A stretch of 64,000 nucleotides of DNA, taken from positions 1,164,271 through 1,228,270 of the forward strand of contig JAXMDM010000002.1 of NCBI GenBank assembly GCA_046348835.1. Reading direction: 5' to 3'. The notes below the pieces were generated by a model. It was not told the DNA's origin. It saw nothing but the letters and a program-made list of their open reading frames with translations, and ran no database searches. This DNA is from Defluviicoccus sp046348835. Lineage in GTDB: Bacteria > Pseudomonadota > Alphaproteobacteria > Rhodospirillales > Defluviicoccaceae. Position numbers and translations under genes: made by a program. Positions 53,166 to 60,984 of the stretch are shown here, piece after piece. The stretch's first letter is position 1, and each line of letters begins with the position of its first letter.

Positions 53166-53822
53166 CTGTCGCCCGACGTCATCATCCGCGCCTACTCGAT
53201 CGGCATCTTCCCCATGGCGAGCCACAGGGAGGACAATACCGTTCATTGGGTGGCACCAGCCTTACGAGGCGTTCTGCCGCTGGCCGCTTTTCACACCCCT
53301 CGCCGGCTGCAGCGCCTGGTCCGCGGCGGCCGGTACACGGTGCGGGTCGATACGTCGTTCCCCGAAGTCGTCGAAGCGTGCGCCGCTCCCCGTCCCGAGC
53401 ATCCCGAAACCTGGATCAACGCCAATATCGCCGGCGCATTCTGCGACCTGCATCAACTGGGCTTTGCCCACAGCATCGAGACCTGGGACGAAGATCGCCT
53501 CGTCGGCGGCCTCTATGGCCTCGCCCTCGGTGGCGCGTTCTTCGGCGAGAGCATGTTTTCGCTGCAGCGGGACGCGAGCAAGGTCGCCCTCGTCCATCTG
53601 GTCGCCCTGCTCGCCCTTGGCGGGTTCGTGCTCCTCGACATCCAGTTCGTCACCGAGCACCTGCGCCAGTTCGGCGCCATCGAGATTCCGGCCGCGCACT
53701 ACCTGCAGGTACTGGAGGAAGCGCTGTCGGTGCCGGCGCATTTCGTCTCCGAGCCTGACCCGGCATCCTTGCTTGCGGCGCTGGCCTCGGTCATGACGCA
53801 ATCCAGCACCCAGACGTCGTAG
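53166..53822 (+). CDS. aat: Leucyl/phenylalanyl-tRNA-protein transferase, unusual start
   Basis: Adds Leu or Phe to N-terminal Arg/Lys of proteins, marking them for ClpS/ClpAP. Family blocks: DVIIRAYSIGIFPMA, VHWVAPALRGVLPL, DTSFPEVVEACA, ETWINANIAGAFCDLHQLGFAHS, LVGGLYGLALGGAFFGESMFS, LLDIQFVTEHL. The conserved N-terminus extends upstream of the first ATG (53214) to LSPD, but between the stop at 53124 and 53214 there is no ATG, GTG or TTG in this frame. CTG at 53166 (after a seven-G run) or ATT at 53139 are the only near-start codons; an indel in the G-run is the other explanation. The 3' end overlaps DUF2155 on the other strand by 124 bp. Confidence 0.9.
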   Translation: MSPDVIIRAYSIGIFPMASHREDNTVHWVAPALRGVLPLAAFHTPRRLQRLVRGGRYTVRVDTSFPEVVEACAAPRPEHPETWINANIAGAFCDLHQLGFAHSIETWDEDRLVGGLYGLALGGAFFGESMFSLQRDASKVALVHLVALLALGGFVLLDIQFVTEHLRQFGAIEIPAAHYLQVLEEALSVPAHFVSEPDPASLLAALASVMTQSSTQTS

Positions 53823-54184
53823 ACCGGATGCTGCATCGGCGATAAGCCCGGGCTGGAGGCAAACATCCAGCCGCGGAAGACGTCACGCGGCGCCATACCC
53901 TGCCGTACCTCGACGATCTCGAGATAGGCCGCCGCCTCCGGCTGTTCCTCGGGGGGGCGCTTGTCACACTCGCGGGCGGTTATGTTCAGGGTGCGAAAGC
54001 TGATGGGCTCGCCGATCGGGGCCTCCAGCGTCGTGGAACGCGTGGACACCTTGTCGAGGGCGCGGAGCAGAACCACCGGATAGCTGTCGGCACGGGCGGT
54101 TCCGGCAACCGGACCAAGCAGGCCCAGGGCGCCGATGAGCGCCGTCGACAGGGCGAGTGCCGCCCAAGGACCCCCGCGCCGCAC
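53699..54184 (-). CDS. DUF2155 exported protein
   Basis: 161 residues with a signal peptide (AALALSTALIGALGLLGPVAG, cleavage near ARADS). The DUF2155 core is RALDKVSTRSTTLEAPIGEP, FRTLNITARECDKRPPEEQP, FRGWMFASSPGLSPMQHPVY and DVWVLDC. Conserved in alphaproteobacteria with unknown function, usually next to NDUFA12 and aat as here. The last 35 residues go beyond the usual end of the domain and overlap the aat 3' end. Confidence 0.88.
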   Translation of the reverse strand: MRRGGPWAALALSTALIGALGLLGPVAGTARADSYPVVLLRALDKVSTRSTTLEAPIGEPISFRTLNITARECDKRPPEEQPEAAAYLEIVEVRQGMAPRDVFRGWMFASSPGLSPMQHPVYDVWVLDCVMTEASAASKDAGSGSETKCAGTDSASSSTCR

Positions 54185-54664
54185 CTATTGTTGCCCTTCC
54201 TGCTGTCCTTCCGCAGGCTTGCTGGTGGCAAGGAAGATGATCTCGCCCACCTGATCCTCCAGCGACCGGTAGCTGCGCGTTTCACGAATAACGCCGTCCA
54301 CCTGGACCATCTCGGTCGATTTTCCGGGCTCCAGTTGAATGTATTTGCCACCCAGCGGACCCTCGCTGGCCACCACCGCCACGGTGTCGACCGGCAGGCG
54401 GATGGAGTGCTCCACCGTCATCTTCACCACCGCATCGAACGTTTTCGTATCGAGGAACCGATCGGTCACCGTACCCACTTTGATTCCGCTGATGCGCACG
54501 TCGCTGCCGACGCTCAGTCCGCCGATCTTGGTGAACACCGCGCCGACCGCATAACCGGATGGACCGCGCAGATCGACGGTCCGGTAAACGAAAACGGCGA
54601 ACACAAGGGCAACGGCTAGGACGAGGACGCCTGCCACCGTTTCGAGAATGTTTCGTCGCATCAC
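54185..54664 (-). CDS. mlaD: MlaD-like MCE protein (outer-membrane lipid asymmetry)
   Basis: 159 residues: one N-terminal TM anchor (ETVAGVLVLAVALVFAVFVY) and an MCE domain (YAVGAVFTKIGGLSVGSDVR, IKVGTVTDRFL, EGPLGGKYIQLEPG). It would be the periplasmic hexameric ring of the Mla-type phospholipid transporter. No mlaE, mlaF or mlaC is nearby, so partners must be elsewhere. It overlaps the upstream MCE gene by 4 bp and abuts DUF2155. Confidence 0.88.
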   Translation of the reverse strand: MMRRNILETVAGVLVLAVALVFAVFVYRTVDLRGPSGYAVGAVFTKIGGLSVGSDVRISGIKVGTVTDRFLDTKTFDAVVKMTVEHSIRLPVDTVAVVASEGPLGGKYIQLEPGKSTEMVQVDGVIRETRSYRSLEDQVGEIIFLATSKPAEGQQEGQQ

Positions 54665-55182
54665 GATTCCTTGCCGGGCGATCCCTTGCCGGAGCCTGTG
54701 GCGCGCGCCGCCCGGCCTTCGGAGATGATCAGATCGAGAAGGTCGCTGATCACCACCGCATCCTGGGTGTAGGCGATGGCGGATCCATCGCCCAGAACCT
54801 GTTCGTCGCCGCCGGGATCGAGCAAGAGGAAGTGACCGCCGAACAAGCCGTCCGTATGGATGGCAGCCGAGGTATCGCGCGGCAGGACGATGTCGGAGTC
54901 GATGCGCATCGTCACCCGCGCCCGGAAATCGGGCTGCAGGCTCATCGACTCGACGGCACCGACGGGAATTCCGGCGACCTCCACCGGGCTGCCCGGACCG
55001 ATCCCGCCGACCCTATTGAAGGTGGCCTCGATCCTGTAACCGCCCGAGGGAATGCGCGCGCTTTCGCGATTCGCCCGGTAGGAGAGGTAAAGGAGAGCGA
55101 TGACGGCGGCCACAGCGACGGCCCCGGCGATGACCTGCCAGAACTCGTCACGCGTCACCGTTCCGTTTCGGGCGTCGGCCAC
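54661..55182 (-). CDS. Second MlaD-like MCE protein
   Basis: 173 residues: TM anchor (FWQVIAGAVAVAAVIALLYL), then an MCE domain (YRIEATFNRVGGIGPGSPVE, VAGIPVGAVESM, LFGGHFLLLDPG) and a Gly/Ser-rich tail. A clear paralogue of the downstream MlaD-like protein, so the pair is a tandem duplication. Overlaps it as ATGA. Both may assemble in one ring or in separate complexes. Confidence 0.85.
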   Translation of the reverse strand: MADARNGTVTRDEFWQVIAGAVAVAAVIALLYLSYRANRESARIPSGGYRIEATFNRVGGIGPGSPVEVAGIPVGAVESMSLQPDFRARVTMRIDSDIVLPRDTSAAIHTDGLFGGHFLLLDPGGDEQVLGDGSAIAYTQDAVVISDLLDLIISEGRAARATGSGKGSPGKES

Positions 55183-55188
55183 GACCGC

Positions 55189-55542
55189 TCAGCCGGGCGT
55201 CCACGGCTCGTAATCGCCGGTGGCGTGGGCCCGCCTGCCCCCGCGCAGATCGTGTCCCGGCGGCCGATAGGCGTACGGTGTCCCGGTCAGGTTGGGAAGG
55301 TGACGCTTCTGCCACGGCCTGGGCTTGGCATCAGTCAGCGGTTGAGCCGACAAATGGTGCAACCAGGCATGCCATTCCGGCGGAACTTTGCTCGCTTCGA
55401 CGCGGCCCTTGAAGAGGACCCACCGCCGCTCCCGCCCGAAGCGGGCCTGCCGCCGGTTGCGATAATAGCGATTGCCGAAGTCGTCGGTGCCGACCCGCTC
55501 GCCGAAGAACAACGTGTAAAGCCAAGTGCCGACATCGATCAT
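55189..55542 (-). CDS. NADH:ubiquinone oxidoreductase subunit NDUFA12 (B17.2-like)
   Basis: 117 residues from the ATG at 55542 (GGAAACGG upstream; a GTG at 55581 is the alternative). Accessory Complex I subunit found in mitochondria and alphaproteobacteria. Hallmarks: GTWLYTLFFGERVGTDDFGN, RYYRNRRQARFGRERRWVLF, VPPEWHAWLHHLSAQPL and YAYRPPGHDLRGG. First gene of the run NDUFA12-MCE-MCE-DUF2155 and good evidence for an alphaproteobacterial origin. Confidence 0.93.
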   Translation of the reverse strand: MIDVGTWLYTLFFGERVGTDDFGNRYYRNRRQARFGRERRWVLFKGRVEASKVPPEWHAWLHHLSAQPLTDAKPRPWQKRHLPNLTGTPYAYRPPGHDLRGGRRAHATGDYEPWTPG

Positions 55543-56016
55543 TCGCGCCGTTTCCACTCCGCTTGCTGCATGACCCGACACTGGTCGGCGTTGACGAGAA
55601 TCCGGCCGCGGCCGTGGTTGCCGGCCGACGACGGCGGCGACTATGGCACCGCTGCCGACGCGGGTCCAGATCCGATGCGGACCGTAGGGGCGCGATTCTG
55701 TGCCGGATCAAGGCGTAGGCGAACCTGCCTCTCGCCAACTCGGCAAAGACGTCGCCGATGGCACTCGGGCCGATCGATCCGATCCGGGCCGATCCCGGCG
55801 GATTCCGCGGTTAAGAGGCAATCGCCCGAGGGGGGAACCTACATATAGATGACCATGACGCGTATCGGCACCATATATTCTTGATTGCCGGTGGGCCAGC
55901 CACGTATAGTCGGAACCCGAAGGCGGTATCGGCATTCTCGATAAGGATTGCAAAGGCCGCTTCGCCATACGCCACGGATCGTCCGGCTCCAGGATAGAAA
56001 GGCGAGACAGCGACCC
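55543..56016. other. 474-bp intergenic region between NDUFA12 and nrdJ
   Basis: Divergent promoter region. No cobalamin-riboswitch-like core or clear NrdR box was recognised upstream of nrdJ, and the long frames here are antisense or chance reads. A short A/T-rich patch (55855-55890) may belong to a promoter. Confidence 0.45.
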
Positions 56017-59000
56017 ATGAAGATCTCCCGGCTGTTCACCGATCCCGACCGCTCTCCTTACACCGGCATCGAATTTCGCACCGTCGCCAGTGAAATTCGC
56101 AATCCCGACGGCTCCGTTGTCTTCCGTCAGGAGGGGGTCGAGGTGCCGGCGGCATGGTCGCAGGTCGCCTGCGATGTTCTGGCCCAGAAGTACTTTCGCA
56201 AGGCGGGTATCCCCGCCCGCCTGCAGCGGGTGAGGGAAGCGGAGGTGCCGGACTGGCTCTGGCGGTCCGAGGAGGACGGCAGCGCCCTCGAGGCGGTGCC
56301 CGCTGCCGAGCGCTACCGGGGAGAAACGAGCGCCCGAGAGGTTTTCGACCGTCTCGCCGGCACCTGGACCTACTGGGGCTGGAAGAGCGGCTACTTCGAT
56401 GCGGAGGCGGATGCGCGAGCCTTCTTCGACGAGCTGCGCTACATGCTGGCGACCCAGCGCGCCGCCCCCAACTCGCCGCAATGGTTCAATACCGGCCTGC
56501 ACTGGGCCTACGGCATCGATGGTCCGGCGCAGGGCCACTTCTTTACCGACACCCGCACCGGTCGCGTCGCCGCGTCCAAATCCGCCTATGAGCGGCCGCA
56601 GCCCCACGCCTGCTTCATCCAGAGCATCGACGACGATCTGGTCAATCCCGGCGGCATCATGGACCTGTGGGTGCGCGAGGCGCGGCTGTTCAAGTACGGC
56701 TCCGGCTCCGGCTCCAACTATTCCCGCCTGCGCGCCGAGAGCGAGCCGCTGTCGGGCGGTGGCCGCTCCTCCGGTCTGATGAGCTTCCTCAAGATCGGCG
56801 ACAGGGCCGCCGGCGCCATCAAGTCGGGCGGCACCACCCGCAGGGCGGCGAAGATGGTCGTCGTCGACATCGATCATCCGGACATTGAAGCATTCATCTC
56901 CTGGAAAACGCGCGAAGAGCAGAAGGTCGCTGCGCTGGTCGCCGGATCCCGGACGGCGCGAAAGCATCTGCAGGCGGTGATCGATGCCTGCCACGCGGCA
57001 CAGCCGGCCGATATCGAAGCCGGGAACGGAACCGATGCCGATGGCGAGCATCTCGACCCGGCCCGCAATGCCGGGCTGCGGCGCGCGGTGCGGGCGGCGC
57101 GGCGGGCGATGCTGCCCGAGGCCGCCATCCAGCGGGCGATCGAAATGGCCCGGGAAGGCCTGCGCGATGCATTCTTTCCGGAGTTCGATACGGAGTGGGA
57201 ATCGGAAGCCTACCGCACTGTATCGGGACAGAACGCCAACAACAGCGTTCGCGTCTCCAACGCCTTTATCGACCGGGTCCTGGCTGATGGCGAATGGGAG
57301 TTGATCCGGCGCACCGACAGGACGGTCGCCCGGCGGGTCTCCGCCGCCAAGCTGTGGGATGATATCGCCTACGCCGCCTGGAGCTGCGCCGACCCGGGAC
57401 TGCAATACGACACCACCATCAACGAGTGGCATACCTGCCCGGCGAGCGGACGCATCAATGCGTCGAACCCCTGTTCCGAGTACATGTTCCTCGACGATAC
57501 GGCCTGCAACCTGGCGTCGCTGAACCTGTTCGCGTTCCAGCGCGCCGATGGGACCCTGGATGTTCCCGCCTTCCGCCACGCGGTGCGTTTGTGGACCATG
57601 GTCCTCGAGATCTCGGTGACGATGGCGCAGTACCCGTCGCAACGGATCGCCAGACTCTCCCACGAGTTCCGTACCCTCGGCCTCGGCTTCGCCAACATCG
57701 GCGGCTACCTGATGGCCGCCGGCCTCGCCTACGATTCCGCCGCCGCCCGCCACCTTTGCGGCGCGATCAGCGCGCTGATGACCGGCGCCGCCTACGCCGC
57801 CTCGGCGGAAATGGCGGCGGAGCTGGGCGCCTTCCTTCGGTTTGCCGACAACCGGGAGGACATGCTGCGGGTCATCCGCAACCATCGCCGCGCCGCTCAT
57901 GGCGAGGCCGGGGGATACGACGGCCTTTCGGTCCCGCCGGTGCCGCTCGACGCATCGCAGGTCCCTGACCCGGCGCTGGCGGCGGCGGCCCGCGAGGCCT
58001 GGGACGATGCGCTCGTCGCCGGCGAAGCGCACGGTTTCCGCAACGCCCAGACCACCGTGGTGGCGCCGACGGGAACCATCGGCCTGGTGATGGACTGCGA
58101 TACCACCGGGATCGAGCCCGACTTCGCCCTGGTCAAGTTCAAGAAGCTGTCGGGCGGCGGCTACTTCAAGATCATCAACCGGATGGTTCCCCTCGCCCTG
58201 TCCCGCCTCGGCTATGACGCCGACGCCGTCGACGGCATCGTCCGCTACGCCGTCGGTCACGGCACCTTGCGCGACGCTCCCGCCGTCAACCATCGCTCGC
58301 TCGCCGAGAAAGGGTTCGACGACAATGCCCTCGCCGTGGTCGAGGCGGCGTTGCACGACGCTTTCGACATCCGCTTTGTCTTCAACAAATGGTCGCTCGG
58401 CGAGGAATTCTGTGTCGGGCGGCTCGGTATCCCGGCGGAGCGTCTGGAGCAACCGTCCTTCTGCCTGTTGAGCGCACTGGGCTACAGCCAGGCCGAGATC
58501 GACGAGGCCAATACCTGGGCGTGCGGAGCAATGACGGTGGAAGGCGCGCCGGGCCTGCGGCCGAAACACCTGCCGGTGTTCGATTGCGCCACCGCCTGCG
58601 GCCGGGTCGGCCGCCGCTCCCTGTCCATCGACAGCCACATCCGGATGATGGCGGCGTCGCAGCCGTTCATCACCGGCGCCATCTCGAAGACGATCAACAT
58701 GCCGCGCAGTGCCTCGATAAAGGACTGCAAGGACGCCTATCTGCTTGCCTGGCAGCTCGGTCTGAAGGCGACGGCGCTCTACCGCGACGGCTCGAAGCTG
58801 TCGCAGCCGCTGAGTTCGGGCGTGTTCGACGCCGTCGATGAGGCCGAAGAGGCGGAGGATGAGATCCTCGAACGGCCGGCGGCCCTGCGTGCGGAGCGGG
58901 TGGCGGAGTTGGCCGTCGCCCACATCGCCAAGCGCTTGGCGGAACCGTTGACCGAGCACCTGGGCCGTTCCCAGCGCCACGGTCTGCCCAACCGGCGCAA

Positions 59001-59751
59001 GGGCTACACCCAGAAGGCCAAGGTCGGCGGCCACAAGATCTACCTGCGCACCGGCGAGTACGAGGACGGCCGGCTTGGCGAGATCTTCATCGACATGCAC
59101 AAGGAGGGTGCCGCCTTCCGCAGCCTGATGAACAACTTCGCCATCGCCATCTCCATCGGCCTCCAGTACGGCGTCCCCCTCGAGGAATTCGTCGAGGCGT
59201 TCACCTTCACCCGCTTCGAGCCGGCCGGACCGGTGCAAGGCAACGACTCCATCAAGATGGCCACCTCCATCCTCGACTACATGTTCCGCGAACTGGCCGT
59301 CTCCTATCTCGGCCGCTTCGATCTCGCCCATGCCGAGCCGGCCGACCTCGCCACCGACGCCTTCGGCAGCCAGGCCCGTTCCGCCGCCCGCAACGGCGAC
59401 GACGGGGGTGATGATGCCGACGATTTTCCGGCGGTCACCCGCTTGGCCAGCCGCGGCTACGTGCGCAGCCGCCTGCGCGTCTACCAGGGGACGCGGGAGA
59501 CGGGTACCGGACAGCGCACCGTCGCTGCGGCTGGGGTGGTTGCCCACGCCCACGACGTCGCCGTCGAGACGATCGCCCACACCACCCCGCCGGTCGGGGA
59601 CTCCCTCGCCGGCTATGCCGAGCTGTCGCGCAAGGCCAAGCTCCAGGGTTACGAAGGCGACTCGTGCGACGAGTGCGGCAACTTCACCCTCGTCCGCAAC
59701 GGCACCTGCCGCAAATGCATGACCTGCGGCGCCACCACCGGCTGCTCGTGA
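56017..59751 (+). CDS. nrdJ: Vitamin B12-dependent ribonucleoside-diphosphate reductase (class II)
   Basis: Makes deoxyribonucleotides using adenosylcobalamin, independent of oxygen. 1244 residues from the ATG at 56017; 69 bp of open frame precede it without homology-like sequence. Blocks: NSPQWFNTGLHWAYGI, KYGSGSGSNYSRLR, INASNPCSEYMFLDDTACNL (substrate-binding loop) and VVAPTGTIGLVMDCDTTGIE. The C-terminus ends in a zinc-binding tail (CDECGNFTLVRNGTCRKCMT) found in long NrdJ forms. The only RNR in the window. A strong terminator follows. Confidence 0.96.
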   Translation: MKISRLFTDPDRSPYTGIEFRTVASEIRNPDGSVVFRQEGVEVPAAWSQVACDVLAQKYFRKAGIPARLQRVREAEVPDWLWRSEEDGSALEAVPAAERYRGETSAREVFDRLAGTWTYWGWKSGYFDAEADARAFFDELRYMLATQRAAPNSPQWFNTGLHWAYGIDGPAQGHFFTDTRTGRVAASKSAYERPQPHACFIQSIDDDLVNPGGIMDLWVREARLFKYGSGSGSNYSRLRAESEPLSGGGRSSGLMSFLKIGDRAAGAIKSGGTTRRAAKMVVVDIDHPDIEAFISWKTREEQKVAALVAGSRTARKHLQAVIDACHAAQPADIEAGNGTDADGEHLDPARNAGLRRAVRAARRAMLPEAAIQRAIEMAREGLRDAFFPEFDTEWESEAYRTVSGQNANNSVRVSNAFIDRVLADGEWELIRRTDRTVARRVSAAKLWDDIAYAAWSCADPGLQYDTTINEWHTCPASGRINASNPCSEYMFLDDTACNLASLNLFAFQRADGTLDVPAFRHAVRLWTMVLEISVTMAQYPSQRIARLSHEFRTLGLGFANIGGYLMAAGLAYDSAAARHLCGAISALMTGAAYAASAEMAAELGAFLRFADNREDMLRVIRNHRRAAHGEAGGYDGLSVPPVPLDASQVPDPALAAAAREAWDDALVAGEAHGFRNAQTTVVAPTGTIGLVMDCDTTGIEPDFALVKFKKLSGGGYFKIINRMVPLALSRLGYDADAVDGIVRYAVGHGTLRDAPAVNHRSLAEKGFDDNALAVVEAALHDAFDIRFVFNKWSLGEEFCVGRLGIPAERLEQPSFCLLSALGYSQAEIDEANTWACGAMTVEGAPGLRPKHLPVFDCATACGRVGRRSLSIDSHIRMMAASQPFITGAISKTINMPRSASIKDCKDAYLLAWQLGLKATALYRDGSKLSQPLSSGVFDAVDEAEEAEDEILERPAALRAERVAELAVAHIAKRLAEPLTEHLGRSQRHGLPNRRKGYTQKAKVGGHKIYLRTGEYEDGRLGEIFIDMHKEGAAFRSLMNNFAIAISIGLQYGVPLEEFVEAFTFTRFEPAGPVQGNDSIKMATSILDYMFRELAVSYLGRFDLAHAEPADLATDAFGSQARSAARNGDDGGDDADDFPAVTRLASRGYVRSRLRVYQGTRETGTGQRTVAAAGVVAHAHDVAVETIAHTTPPVGDSLAGYAELSRKAKLQGYEGDSCDECGNFTLVRNGTCRKCMTCGATTGCS

Positions 59752-59784
59752 TGATCGCCTCCTCCCCCCGTGTCCCTCCCAACT

Positions 59785-59829
59785 CCGGTCGTGCCCGGAC
59801 CCCCTCGCCCGGGCACGACCGGTCTTTTT
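59785..59829 (+). terminator. Rho-independent terminator of nrdJ
   Basis: Perfect 14-bp stem CCGGTCGTGCCCGG (59785-59798) / CCGGGCACGACCGG (59809-59822) with a 10-nt loop, followed by TCTTTTT. Ideally placed 34 bp after the stop codon; it isolates the next gene pair from nrdJ. Confidence 0.9.
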
Positions 59830-59925
59830 CCCGGGACCTGAAAGATGAAGCAATGCGGAGCGGCTACCGCCCGGTGGCGGTTCCGGAAAAGGGCATATCT
59901 CGCTGGAAAAATCGAGGTTCACAAC

Positions 59926-60984
59926 GTGTCCAATATGGCTGACATTTCTGAGCAATTGCGCAAGGCTTTCGTCCATGCTGCACAGTCTTCAGACATCGAA
60001 GTAGAAGACCGGTTTTTTCAACAATTTATTTACAAAGATGCCGCGACGAAAGCTCATGCTTTCAGCCTGACCATTAACAATAAGATAGCTTTGCTTCAAC
60101 ATTGCCGGGAGCTTAACTCCCAAGCCTACGAGCGTATTTGCAAAGGCTATCCTTATGTCTGGATAGGTCTTGCCGCCTTTCTCGCCCATGATTACGAAAC
60201 GGGCGTCTTCTTCATCGATGCCGCCGCGTCAGAGGATGCAAAACACAGACAGCGATTGCCGCCATGCCACCCAATACTGGCATCGGATTTTCTGAAGCTC
60301 AAGAAAAACGGGGTCAACTCGGACGTCGATGACCTCATTGCCGGGGCTGAGGAACGGCTTGGAACGTTGATCAAGGACTACAACAATCTGGCAGAAAACG
60401 CAGGCGAACTTACGATCGACAGTGTTCGAAAATACTTTCTCCTGCCGGCGGTTGACCAGGACAAGCCGAGCTGGCGCTCCCTGGCAACCACGCTCATTTC
60501 CTTCGTCCTCGAATGGGAGGACCGTTGTCAATGGCTCGAACTGCGGCCGGATTATGGCACCGCAGAGCCGTTCTTCCTTCACTTGTTAAAAGGGTGTCTT
60601 CTATTTGAGAGTTTATTAAAGCAGAAATCGAGGCTGAAAAGCAAATCCACACTCAAGTGTTTTCTAAATGAGCTACATGCTGAGCTAGGGATCCCTAGAA
60701 GTCTAGACATTAGCGCGCCTTGTTTTGAAGATGTGATCAAGGATGTGAATTCAGCTGAACCAATGACTATAATACGAATTATCCAGATCACTGGAAAATC
60801 GAGAAACACACTTGGGCACGACCTTGGATGGATCAGCGCCGACGAGAACAAATTCGTTCTGGAAAAAAGCGCTTACGATCGTCTGGTCCGAACGGTTGGT
60901 GCGTCCTGCCTCCATGCGATCGCGCGTCTTTATCGCGATCATAGTGATCAAGGAGCAAAACTGGGCGACGGAGCGAGTCGATGA
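59926..60984 (+). CDS. HEPN-motif protein, paired with NTase-fold protein
   Basis: 352 residues from the GTG at 59926, which has GAGG eight bases upstream; the ATG at 59935 is too far from it. An all-helical protein without signal or TM segments. Near the C-terminus is the HEPN RNase motif R293-N-T-L-G-H298 (KSRNTLGHDLGW) inside helices FFLHLLKGCLLFESLLKQKS and RLVRTVGASCLHAIARLYRD. The N-terminal 200 residues (FVHAAQSSDIEVEDRFFQQF, YVWIGLAAFLAHDYETGVFF) I do not recognise. Codon use is much more A/T-rich than the neighbours, most of all at 60590-60800, a sign of transfer. The stop overlaps the ATG of the NTase-like gene. Likely function by analogy: RNA-cleaving toxin or anti-phage effector, not proven. 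Confidence 0.7.
   Translation: MSNMADISEQLRKAFVHAAQSSDIEVEDRFFQQFIYKDAATKAHAFSLTINNKIALLQHCRELNSQAYERICKGYPYVWIGLAAFLAHDYETGVFFIDAAASEDAKHRQRLPPCHPILASDFLKLKKNGVNSDVDDLIAGAEERLGTLIKDYNNLAENAGELTIDSVRKYFLLPAVDQDKPSWRSLATTLISFVLEWEDRCQWLELRPDYGTAEPFFLHLLKGCLLFESLLKQKSRLKSKSTLKCFLNELHAELGIPRSLDISAPCFEDVIKDVNSAEPMTIIRIIQITGKSRNTLGHDLGWISADENKFVLEKSAYDRLVRTVGASCLHAIARLYRDHSDQGAKLGDGASR

Noticed and set aside
54559..55848. 429-codon plus-strand frame
   Set aside because: Crosses the two MCE genes and NDUFA12 antisense; no protein-like motifs.
55855..56016. Cobalamin riboswitch before nrdJ
   Set aside because: No B12-box-like core or plausible fold found; only about 160 bp available.
55708..59976. 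1422-codon open frame on the minus strand
   Set aside because: Antisense shadow of nrdJ; repetitive Gly/Ala/Val/Asp composition and no domain.
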